From an uncultured Blautia sp. (GTDB lineage Bacteria > Bacillota > Clostridia > Lachnospirales > Lachnospiraceae): 64,000 nucleotides of DNA. The notes beneath the pieces were generated by a model that saw nothing but the letters and a program-made list of their open reading frames with translations, had not been told where the DNA came from and did no database searches. The stretch is taken from assembly GCA_934394545.1 (NCBI GenBank), contig CAKRRG010000002.1, positions 1 to 64,000 on the forward strand, in the 5' to 3' direction. A program made the translations under genes and the position numbers. How positions within the stretch are numbered: the stretch's first letter is position 1; each line of letters opens with the position of its first letter. Of this stretch, positions 51,490 through 60,800 are shown one piece after another.

Positions 51490-52428
51490 ATGAAAAGAAT
51501 GCAGAACCAAACAATACCCGTGAAAAAGCAAACATGGCGAGATAAGGTTAACTATGTGAAGAAAAACTGGCAGTTATATCTTTTTTTCTTAATGCCAGGG
51601 CTTTTGCTGACAATTATCTTTAAGTATCTTCCTATGGGAGGACTTCTGATTGCGTTTGAGGATTACAACGTAATCAAGGGAGTACTTGGAAGTCCGTGGG
51701 TCGGACTTGAATATTTCAGACGTTTTTTATCTTCACCGGATTTTATGAACTACCTGCTGAATACACTAAAATTGAGTATTTATGGACTGCTGTGGGGCTT
51801 TCCGGTTCCGATCATTCTGGCATTGCTTTTAAATCGTATCCGCAGAACCGGAGTTAAGAAGAAAGTACAGCTTCTGGTCTATATGCCGAACTTTATATCT
51901 GTAATTGTACTTTGCGGTATGGTACGAATGCTGCTTTCTCCAGTTGGACCTCTGAATAAGCTGTTAGGAATCAGTACAAACTGGATGACAATGCCATCCG
52001 CTTTCCGTACCATTTACATAGCAAGTGGAATCTGGCAGACAGCAGGCTGGGCCTCTATTATGTACACTGCTGCTTTATCCAATGCAAGCAAAGAACTGGA
52101 AGAAGCAGCTATTATGGATGGTGCAAATCTTCTGCAGCAGATCTGGTATGTGGAGCTTCCTGCAATTAAGAATATTATTGTAATTCAGTTTATTCTGCAG
52201 GCTGGAAATATTATGAGTATTGGATTTGAGAAAGCCTATGCATTACAGACAGATATGAACCTGCCGGCATCAGAAATTTTATCAACATATGTATATCGTA
52301 TTGGTCTTTTGAACGGTGATTATGGTTATTCGACGGCTGTTGGTCTGTTTAATTCAGTAGTAAATGTAATTCTGTTAGTTTTGGTAAACTGGGTGGTAAA
52401 GAAGCTGAACGACGGAGAAGGATTATAG
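51490..52428 (+). CDS. Sugar ABC transporter permease, LplB type
   Basis: About 312 residues, six membrane helices. Inner-membrane permease of the carbohydrate-uptake-1 (LplB/UgpA) class. The cytoplasmic EAA loop is visible in EEAAIMDGANLLQQIWYVELPAI. I start at ATG 51490 behind GGAGGAGA rather than at 51475, which has no well-spaced ribosome site. Works with the next permease and the lipoprotein at 53356. No ATPase gene is present locally; such systems usually borrow a shared MsmX-type ATPase. Confidence 0.92.
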   Translation: MKRMQNQTIPVKKQTWRDKVNYVKKNWQLYLFFLMPGLLLTIIFKYLPMGGLLIAFEDYNVIKGVLGSPWVGLEYFRRFLSSPDFMNYLLNTLKLSIYGLLWGFPVPIILALLLNRIRRTGVKKKVQLLVYMPNFISVIVLCGMVRMLLSPVGPLNKLLGISTNWMTMPSAFRTIYIASGIWQTAGWASIMYTAALSNASKELEEAAIMDGANLLQQIWYVELPAIKNIIVIQFILQAGNIMSIGFEKAYALQTDMNLPASEILSTYVYRIGLLNGDYGYSTAVGLFNSVVNVILLVLVNWVVKKLNDGEGL

Positions 52429-52440
52429 GAGGAAGCGAAG

Positions 52441-53334
52441 ATGGAGAAAATAAAGAAAAAATATTCGAAGACAGACTGTCTGATTCTTGGAATTGGATTC
52501 CTGATTCTTGGACTGTTTGTACTTTCTATTGTAATTCCAATCGTGTATGTAGTGCTGGCCTCTTTTATGGATCCTACAGTTTTGAATAATCAGGGGCTGA
52601 GTTTTCATATTAAGGACTGGACTTTGGATGCATATCGCAGAGTACTGGAAAATGAGATGATCTGGCGTGGATTCCTGAATTCTTTTCTGTATTCACTTGC
52701 ATTTACAGCTATTTCTGTTTTTGTAACGTTGCTGGCAGCGTATCCATTGTCCAAGAAGGAATTTGTGGGAAGAAAATTTTTCAATCTCATTTTCCTGATT
52801 ACAATGTTCTTTGGCGGTGGAATGATCCCGACTTTTATTTTGATCAACCAGCTGCATATGGTAAATACAGTATGGGCAGTTTTGATTCCGGGAGCATTTA
52901 ATGTCTGGAATATGATTCTTGCAAGAACATATTACCAGTCGATTCCGGCAGAATTAAGAGAAGCCTCTGCAATTGATGGAGCTAATGAGATCCAGCATTT
53001 CTTCAAAATCATGATGCCGGTATGTAAGCCGATTATTGCAGTACTTGCACTGTGGTCATTCGTAGGAATGTGGAACAGCTATTTTGACGCAATGATTTAT
53101 TTGAATGATGCGAACCTGCAGCCATTGCAGTTAGTGCTTCGTTCTATTCTGGTACAGAATACTCCGCAGCCAGGTATGATCGCCGATATTCAGAGTACAG
53201 CGGAGATGGCAAAGGTAGCGGAACAGTTGAAATATGCAACCATTGTAGTATCAAGCTTACCACTTTTAGTAATGTACCCATTCTTCCAGAAGTATTTTGA
53301 TCAGGGAATTATGGTCGGATCAGTAAAAGGCTGA
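52441..53334 (+). CDS. Sugar ABC transporter permease, LplC type
   Basis: 297 residues, six membrane helices, second permease of the pair (LplC/YtcP group). EAA loop in REASAIDGANEIQHFFKIMMPV; the protein closes with FFQKYFDQGIMVGSVKG, a typical end of this group. It follows the first permease by 12 bp with AGGAGG in front, and the binding-protein gene follows after 21 bp. Confidence 0.93.
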   Translation: MEKIKKKYSKTDCLILGIGFLILGLFVLSIVIPIVYVVLASFMDPTVLNNQGLSFHIKDWTLDAYRRVLENEMIWRGFLNSFLYSLAFTAISVFVTLLAAYPLSKKEFVGRKFFNLIFLITMFFGGGMIPTFILINQLHMVNTVWAVLIPGAFNVWNMILARTYYQSIPAELREASAIDGANEIQHFFKIMMPVCKPIIAVLALWSFVGMWNSYFDAMIYLNDANLQPLQLVLRSILVQNTPQPGMIADIQSTAEMAKVAEQLKYATIVVSSLPLLVMYPFFQKYFDQGIMVGSVKG

Positions 53335-53355
53335 TAAGAAAGGAACGATACAGAT

Positions 53356-55035
53356 ATGAAGAAAAACAGAGTAAAAGGTTTACTTGCACTTGGACTTTCT
53401 TTGACGATGATGATAAGTACAGCAGGGTGTGGAAAAGAGCAGCAGCTTAATGCGGAGATCAACCCGGACACACCGGTATCTGAGGTACAGTTTCCATTAA
53501 AGGAAACAGAGGAGCTTTCTTTTATCACAAGTGCACCGGCTACTTCCACACAGGATCCAAATGAAAGAGTGATTTTCCAGCGACTGGAAGAACAGACAAA
53601 TGTTCATATTGACTGGACCTGCTTTGTATCCGATCAGTTTTCAGATAAAAAGAATTTGGCTCTGGCTCAGTTTGGAAATCTGCCGGATGGATTGTTTAAT
53701 GCAGGAATGAGTGATTATGATCTGCTGCGATATGCGAAGCAGGGAATTATCATTCCACTGGAAAATCTGATTGACAAATACATGCCGAATCTTCAGGCTG
53801 TATTTGAAAAATATCCAGAGTACAGAACCATGTGTACTGCACCAGATGGACATATCTATTCTTTCCCATGGATTGAACAGCTTGGTTCAGGAAAAGAAGC
53901 AATTCAGGCGATTGGAGATATTCCATATATTAATAAAAAATGGCTTGACTACCTTGGACTTGAGATTCCTACAACAACAGACGAACTGGAGCAGGTACTG
54001 ATTCAGTTCCGGGATCATGCAGATGAGCTGAAACAAGAATTTTCCATTGAAGGCGATGTAATTCCAATGTCCTTTATTATCAATAACGGAGATCAGGATC
54101 CGGCGATTTTAATAAATGGATTTGGAGAGGGTTACGGAGACACAGGAGATCATTTCGCGGTAACGGATGAAGGAAAAGTAATTTATACAACTGTTCAGGA
54201 GGGCTACAAAGAAGGAATCGAATGGCTTCATAAACTGGTGACAGAAGACCTTGTAGATCCGGAAGCCTTTACACAGGAGTGGTCTACTTATGTTGCAAAA
54301 GGAAAGAATCACCGTTACGGACTCTGCTTCACATGGGACATTGCGAATATAGATAACAATACAGATTATGTGATGCTTCCGGCACTGACCGGACCGGATG
54401 GCATGAGAAATATTACCAGACAGAACAACAGTGAAACCAGTGGATTTGACCGTGGAAGATGTGTTCTTACATCCAGCTGTCGTAATACAGCACTTGCTGC
54501 TGCATGGATTGACCAGATGTATGCGCCACTTCAGTCCCCGCAGAATAACTGGGGTACTTATGGCGAAGAGGATTCCTTTAACATTTTTGAACTGTCTACA
54601 AACAAAGACGGCGGCGAAATGTTAAAACATATGGATCTGGGAGAGCAGTCTCCAGTGGAAGTGCGTGAGGCGCAATCTGTAAATGGCCCTCTGGCCGTGC
54701 TGAATGAATATTATGATGTATATGTGACACAGCCGGAAGATGCAAAATGGCGTCTGGATAATATGCATGAGACATATTTACAGGATATGAATAGCAAATA
54801 TGTTTATCCAAATGTATTTATGAGCATTGATGATACGAATAAAGTGTCACAGTATGATACCGATATTAAGAAATACGCAGAGCAGAAGAAGGCAGACTGG
54901 ATCCTGAACGGAGGAATTGAGAAAGAGTGGGATTCTTACCTGGAAAAGATGGAGAAGTACGGGCTTTCAGATTATCTTTCAATTAAGCAGAAATATTTTG
55001 ACCAGTATCAGGAATCCTTAAGCGCGGAAAAGTAA
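53356..55035 (+). CDS. Sugar-binding lipoprotein of the LplA type
   Basis: 559 residues. Lipoprotein signal ends in STAGC (Cys25), so the protein is tethered outside. The long LplA/YtcQ-type binding fold follows (EQTNVHIDWTCF, NLPDGLFNAGMSDYDLLRYA, IPLENLIDKYMPN). It captures an oligosaccharide for the two permeases. Given the GH32 and fructokinase genes downstream, fructo-oligosaccharides or sucrose-type sugars are the likely ligands (inference). Confidence 0.9.
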   Translation: MKKNRVKGLLALGLSLTMMISTAGCGKEQQLNAEINPDTPVSEVQFPLKETEELSFITSAPATSTQDPNERVIFQRLEEQTNVHIDWTCFVSDQFSDKKNLALAQFGNLPDGLFNAGMSDYDLLRYAKQGIIIPLENLIDKYMPNLQAVFEKYPEYRTMCTAPDGHIYSFPWIEQLGSGKEAIQAIGDIPYINKKWLDYLGLEIPTTTDELEQVLIQFRDHADELKQEFSIEGDVIPMSFIINNGDQDPAILINGFGEGYGDTGDHFAVTDEGKVIYTTVQEGYKEGIEWLHKLVTEDLVDPEAFTQEWSTYVAKGKNHRYGLCFTWDIANIDNNTDYVMLPALTGPDGMRNITRQNNSETSGFDRGRCVLTSSCRNTALAAAWIDQMYAPLQSPQNNWGTYGEEDSFNIFELSTNKDGGEMLKHMDLGEQSPVEVREAQSVNGPLAVLNEYYDVYVTQPEDAKWRLDNMHETYLQDMNSKYVYPNVFMSIDDTNKVSQYDTDIKKYAEQKKADWILNGGIEKEWDSYLEKMEKYGLSDYLSIKQKYFDQYQESLSAEK

Positions 55036-55080
55036 CAAAAGATGTAAGAACCGGACAATGACTTTGACAGGAGATTTTTC

Positions 55081-56565
55081 ATGAGCGAAATGTTAGAAAA
55101 GGCAAGAAAATATGAATTTACACAGGGACAGCAGATTAAAGCGGAAGACAGACCGGCTTTTCATATAACTCCTTATGTTGGATGGATGAATGATCCCAAT
55201 GGATTTTCCTGCTATAAGGGAGAATACCATTTGTTTTATCAGTACAATCCATATAACACACATTGGGACAGCATGCACTGGGGGCATGTGGTAAGTAAGG
55301 ATCTGCTGCATTGGGATTATCTCCCGGCAGCATTGGCACCAGATCAGGATTACGATAAAGTGGGCTGCTTTTCCGGAAGTGCCATAGAGCTGGAGGACGG
55401 CAGACAGCTGCTTATGTATACAGCTGTGGACCGGGAAATACTGGAGGACGGAACCGCAAGGGATGTTCAGACACAGGCGGTGGCTGTGGGAGATGGCAAG
55501 GATTACGTGAAGTATGACAAAAATCCGGTTCTGACCTTTAAAGATCTGCCGGAAGGCGCAAGCAAAGCAGATTTCCGTGATCCAAAAATCTGGAGAGAAA
55601 AAGATGGAAATTTATATTGTGTTATAGGCAGCCGCCCAGCAGATGGAAGCGGACAGATTCTTCTTTACACAAGCAAAGACGGATTTGAATGGGAATTTGT
55701 CAGCGTTCTGGCAGAGAACAAAAATCGCTATGGAAAGATGTGGGAATGCCCGGATTTCTTTGAACTGGACGGCAAATATGTGCTTCTGACAAGCCCACAG
55801 GACATGCTTCCGGAAGGATTGGAATATCATAATGGAAATGGAACCTTATGTATCATAGGAGATCTGGATTCTGAGACACATACTTTGAAGGAACAGGCTT
55901 ATCAGAGTGTGGATTATGGAATTGACTATTACGCAATGCAGACACTGCTTGCTCCAGATGGAAGAAGAATTATGATTGCCTGGATGCAGAACTGGGATAC
56001 TCTTGCTTATCGCAGGAATGATTCTAAATGGTTTGCACAAATGAGCCTTCCAAGAGAGTTGTCTGTGAAAAACGGAAGATTGTATCAGGTTCCGGTCAGA
56101 GAACTGGATTCCATGCGTGCAAATAAAGTCGAGTACAGGGATGTTGTGATTAAAGACACCAGAATCACACTTGACCAGATTGAAGGACGTACCGTAGATC
56201 TGGAGCTTGTAATACGACCGGTAGATAAAGATAAGCTTTATAAAAAATTCGAATTCTGTTTTGCTGAGAATGAAAAATATCATTCCACTTTACGATTCCG
56301 TCCAGATGAATCAGTTTTGAAAATCGACAGAAGCTTCTCCGGAAGCGAACGTGCAGTGGTTCATCAGAGAGAATGTCTGGTAAATGGTGACTGTAATGAA
56401 TTGAAATTGCGAGTGATTCTGGATAGATTCAGCGCGGAAATATTTATCAATGACGGAGAACAGGTTATGTCTGCTGTTATTCTTACAGAGCAGGATGCAA
56501 AGGGAATTTCTTTCTTTGTTGACGGTGCGGCTAAGATCGATGTAGTGAAATATGATTTGGTATGA
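55081..56565 (+). CDS. GH32 beta-fructofuranosidase
   Basis: 494 residues, no signal peptide, cytoplasmic. Retaining enzyme that cleaves terminal beta-fructofuranosyl bonds in sucrose and fructo-oligosaccharides. Nucleophile in WMNDPNG (Asp38), transition-state stabiliser in FRDP (Asp167), acid/base in WECPDFF (Glu222); five-bladed propeller to about residue 330, then a beta-sandwich. Substrates arrive through the transporter encoded upstream, and the freed fructose goes to the kinase encoded next. Because the uptake route is not a PTS, unphosphorylated sucrose or oligofructose is the expected substrate. Confidence 0.95.
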   Translation: MSEMLEKARKYEFTQGQQIKAEDRPAFHITPYVGWMNDPNGFSCYKGEYHLFYQYNPYNTHWDSMHWGHVVSKDLLHWDYLPAALAPDQDYDKVGCFSGSAIELEDGRQLLMYTAVDREILEDGTARDVQTQAVAVGDGKDYVKYDKNPVLTFKDLPEGASKADFRDPKIWREKDGNLYCVIGSRPADGSGQILLYTSKDGFEWEFVSVLAENKNRYGKMWECPDFFELDGKYVLLTSPQDMLPEGLEYHNGNGTLCIIGDLDSETHTLKEQAYQSVDYGIDYYAMQTLLAPDGRRIMIAWMQNWDTLAYRRNDSKWFAQMSLPRELSVKNGRLYQVPVRELDSMRANKVEYRDVVIKDTRITLDQIEGRTVDLELVIRPVDKDKLYKKFEFCFAENEKYHSTLRFRPDESVLKIDRSFSGSERAVVHQRECLVNGDCNELKLRVILDRFSAEIFINDGEQVMSAVILTEQDAKGISFFVDGAAKIDVVKYDLV

Positions 56566-56624
56566 AAGTTCCAGACGCTTGTCATGAATGAGTAAAGTAA
56601 AAATACAAGAATTGGGAGCAACGT

Positions 56625-57578
56625 ATGAAGAAATATGATGTAACGGCACTGGGAGAATTATTGATTGATTTTACTGAAAACGGAAAAAGCAATCAGGGAA
56701 ATCCACTTTTTGAAGCAAATTCCGGAGGAGCACCTTGTAATGTGCTTGCAATGTTAGCAAAGTTAGGGCATAACACGGCATTTATCGGAAAGGTGGGAAA
56801 CGATTTCTTCGGAGAACAGCTGAGAGCTGCAATAAAAGAAGTCGGAATTGATGATGTTGGATTATGTACAGATGAAAAGATTCATACAACGCTTGCCATG
56901 GTGCACACATATCCGGATGGTGACAGGGACTTTTCTTTCTACCGTAATCCAGGAGCAGACATGATGCTGGACAAGACTGAGATTTCAGAGGATGTTCTCA
57001 AGGACACAAATATCTTCCATTTTGGTACGCTGTCTATGACTCACGAAGGAGTACGAGAAGCTACGAAAGAAGCAATTCGTATTGCAGAGGAAGCAGGCGC
57101 GGTTATTTCATTTGATCCAAACTTACGTCCACCGCTCTGGGAGTCTCTGGATGATGCGAAAGAGCAGGTCTTATATGGTCTTGGACATTGCCAGATTTTA
57201 AAGATTTCAGATAATGAAATTCAGTGGCTGACAGGAAAAGAAGACTACACAGATGGCGTAAACTGGATCAAAGAAAGATATGAGATTCCAATGATTCTTG
57301 TATCTATGGGAAAAGAAGGCAGTCGTGCCTATTATAATGAAATGATGGTGGAAGTAAAGCCGTTTTTACAGGAAAATACCATCGAGACAACCGGAGCAGG
57401 AGATACCTTCTGCGGCTGTGTATTGCACTATGTCTGTGAACATGGAATTAATGGACTAAAAGAGGAAAATCTGGCTGAAATGTTAACGTTTGCCAATGCA
57501 GCTGCCTCAATTATCACAACAAGAAAAGGCGTACTGAGAGTAATGCCGGAAGAAAAAGAAATAAAGCTATTAATATAA
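56625..57578 (+). CDS. Fructokinase, PfkB family
   Basis: 317 residues. N-terminal GELLIDFTENG and NSGGAPCNVLAMLAKLG, C-terminal catalytic motif ETTGAGDTFCGCVLHY. This pattern is that of fructokinases (ScrK/FrcK-like) rather than of the KDG kinase at 22884. It makes fructose 6-phosphate for glycolysis. Last gene of the fructan operon; GGGAG precedes the ATG. Confidence 0.9.
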   Translation: MKKYDVTALGELLIDFTENGKSNQGNPLFEANSGGAPCNVLAMLAKLGHNTAFIGKVGNDFFGEQLRAAIKEVGIDDVGLCTDEKIHTTLAMVHTYPDGDRDFSFYRNPGADMMLDKTEISEDVLKDTNIFHFGTLSMTHEGVREATKEAIRIAEEAGAVISFDPNLRPPLWESLDDAKEQVLYGLGHCQILKISDNEIQWLTGKEDYTDGVNWIKERYEIPMILVSMGKEGSRAYYNEMMVEVKPFLQENTIETTGAGDTFCGCVLHYVCEHGINGLKEENLAEMLTFANAAASIITTRKGVLRVMPEEKEIKLLI

Positions 57579-57600
57579 AATATTCAAAAGAATAGGAATA

Positions 57601-57634
57601 CAATAAAGGGACTTCTTCGGAGGTCCCTTTATTG
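57601..57634 (+). terminator. Terminator of the fructan operon
   Basis: CAATAAAGGGACTTC pairs with GAGGTCCCTTTATTG around a UUCG tetraloop, 15 bp with one G-U. The U-run lies within the right arm, so termination is likely but the tail is short. Confidence 0.8.
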
Positions 57635-57662
57635 TAGTAGAAAATAGTTTAAATTTCATTTG

Positions 57663-57722
57663 ACGTATAAATATGCACACTTTACGACGAAAACGATTAT
57701 TTTACTGTGAAAATGGTACAAT
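57663..57722 (+). promoter_or_regulatory. 21-bp direct repeat and promoter of the secreted GH78 gene
   Basis: ACGTATAAATAT (57663) and ACGACGAAAACG (57684) lie 21 bp apart and share ACG and AAA at the same places. An extended -10 (TGG then TACAAT, 57717-57722) begins 33 bp from the second half-site. This matches the layout at 45313. Confidence 0.55.
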
Positions 57723-57782
57723 GCAAAATAAGCGAGGTAAGAAAAAATAGTTAAAATAACGGACATCACAAAATATGAAAGC

Positions 57783-57815
57783 CATCTGATCTGCATCAAT
57801 GACGCAGATTAGATG
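57783..57815 (+). other. Leader hairpin before the secreted GH78 gene
   Basis: CATCTGATCTGC (57783-57794) pairs with GCAGATTAGATG (57804-57815) over 12 bp with one G-U pair. No T-run follows, so it is not a terminator; it may stabilise the mRNA or be a protein-binding site. It ends about 28 bases before the ribosome site. Confidence 0.5.
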
Positions 57816-57858
57816 TTGTCCGGGATTTTCACAGAAAAAACGAGGAGGAGAGAAATTC

Positions 57859-60800
57859 ATGAGTATGAAACGAGTGCTTGCTGCATTCATGGGTGTGACA
57901 CTTATGGTTGGCAATGGACCGGTGAGTGTGCTGGCGGAAGAAGCGGCAGCTGAGGCAGCAGCGGAAACTGCAATTGTAAATCTGGAAACTCAGGGATGCA
58001 CAAACCCAATCGGCGTTGACGAGATCAACCCTGCTTTTTCCTGGCAGATGCAGTCTGGTGAGATTGGGGCAGCCCAGAAATCTTACCAGATCGTTGTTCA
58101 GGACAAAGAGGGAATCGTGGTATGGGACTCCGGCGTAGTCGAGAGCAGCAAATCCAATGAGATCAAATATGAGGGAAGCAGCCTGACACCGGCGACTCAG
58201 TACAGCTGGAATGTGACTGTGACCGATAACAAGGACAATACTATCCAGTCTGAGACCGCAACCTTTGAGACTGGTTTAATGGACACTAGCGCAGCATCCT
58301 GGGATGGTGCCAAATGGATCGGAGCTGGAGAGCTTTCTCTTGACGCAGCATCCAAGGCTGTTTTTAATATTTCCGCAGATGTTCAGGTAGCAGAGGGCAG
58401 TAATGGGGCATCCTTTATTCTTGGCGCTGATGATTTCCGTCTGGAAAACAAAGTGTTCAACAGCGAAATGCAGGAAGGTGAAAACTATGTCCGCGTAGAA
58501 CTGGATCTTTCCGGTGTTGGCGCGAACGGCGGTGCGAAGATTAACGCTTACCGCATGGGCTATGCAAAAGACGATGATCCTACAACTCCATTTTTCACAA
58601 TTGAAGATGATGAAGATCTGAACACTTTGATTACAGATAAGAACAAAAACGATGTTCACCACATTAATATTTTCTGCACTGCAAGTACACTGTCAATAAC
58701 GGTAGATGGAACAAAGGTGGGAGATGATATCCTGGTAAACACCATGGAAAACGGAAATACTTTCCCGAACCTGAATTCCGTAGGTTTCGCAGCAAATGCA
58801 GGTGATACTGCCACATTCACAGATTATAAGATCGAGAATGGCGGAAAATATGCAACCGGAACCCTTCTGGATGCAGAGACTGGCGCAACCTATTCTATTT
58901 TTGACGGAATGGACGGCGTGACTGTAGATGGCAGCACAATTACCGTAAATGGTGGCGACGCAGGAGTTCTGGGATATGCAGATCCTTCCTACGCAGCAGC
59001 ACCGATGGTCCGTACTGACTTTGAGGCAAAATCAGAAATCGAGTCTGCAAGACTTTACCTGACTGCACAGGGTATCTATGATTTCTATATTAACGGACAG
59101 GAAGTTGCACCGGAAGAATGGTTTAACCCAGGCTCCACAGAGTATGATTCTATTCTTGCATACAATTCCTATGACGTAACCGATTACCTTCAGACTGGCG
59201 AAAACGCAATGGGAGCAATTCTCGGCGAAGGCTGGTGGACTGGTATGACTACCTTCGAGTGTACAAATAACAATTATTATGGCGACCAGCCTGCACTGAT
59301 GGCGAAACTGGTAGTGAACTACACAGATGGTTCCAGCGACACAGTAGTAACCGATGACGGCAGCTGGACTTATTACAACGATGGCCCGGTACGTCTGGCA
59401 TCTCTTTTCCAGGGTGAAAGATATGACGCTACAAAAGAGGCTGCTGTAGAGGGCTGGACAGAGGCTGGATATGATGACTCTGCATGGACTGTTTCCTCTG
59501 AAATCGAGACCAGAAAACAGTTTGCAGATTATCAGCTGGTATCCCGCTATGATGAGCCAGTTCATGTGATCCGTACCAACGATGTAAAAGAGGCTCTTGG
59601 CGAGACGAAAGAGGGCTCAGGTTCCTATATCTACGATATGGGTGAAAACGTTTCCGGTGTTCCGGTGATTACTATTCCGGAAGAATATGCAAAACCAGGC
59701 GAGACCGTAACTGTTCGTTTCGCAGAGATTCTTTATCCGGAACTGGATGAGTACATCAGCGAAGGTGTTGACGGGATGCTGATGGTGGAGAACTACCGTA
59801 CTGCAATGGTAACCGATTTCTACACCATGAAAGAGGGAGAGAATGTATTTGCACCAGACCTTACTTTCCACGGATATCGTTACATTGAGATCACTGGTCT
59901 TGACCAGGAGCTTCCGGCAGACTGCATTAAGATGCAGGTACTTTCCTCTCTTGATGAGAGCGCTGAATATGAGTCTTCCAATGAGCTGACCAACCAGTTA
60001 TTTACCAATATTACAAACTCCACAACCAGCAACTACATTTCCATTCCTACTGACTGTCCGCAGCGTGACGAGCGTATGGGATGGACTGGAGATGCGCAGA
60101 TTTATGCGTTGTCTGGTTCTTATGTAGCTGACACTTACAACTTCATGCGTCAGTGGATGGATACCGTCCGGGCAGATTGCGGTGAAACAGGAATGTCTTC
60201 CCAGTATTGCCCTGCTTTTGTGAACTATGATCTGGAAGCAGATGATAAAATCCAGCATAACGGACAGAGCTTCGGTATCACCTGGAACTGTCTGGTTGTA
60301 ACCATTCCGTACAACCTGTACATGCAGACCGGAAAACTGGACATTGTAAAAGATAATATTAATAATATTTATGCGTATGTGGATCATCTTGCCTCTACTC
60401 CGATGAGCTATAAGGACGAGAATGGAGATAAGAAGGAGGATGCACGTCTAACAGGTGAGACCGGTACACTTTGCGACCACCTTTCCAGAATTCCGACTGA
60501 CGGCGTGATGCTTGGAAATGTACTTTATATTAATTGTCTGGATCAGGCAGCAGTTCTTGCTGATGTTATGGGCGACACAGATAAGGCAGAAAGCTATCGT
60601 GAGACAGCTGCAACTGCAAGAGAAGCATGGAATGAGTTTTTCATTGATCCGGACACTGGAAAAACAAAGAACACTAAGGGCGAGATCCAGGATACACAGG
60701 CTTCCTATGCAACTCCTCTTCGTTTCCATGTGGTAAGCGATGAGAATCTGGAAAAAGTTTTGGAGAATTACAATGCAACGATCGCAGAGGCTTCAGGTGA

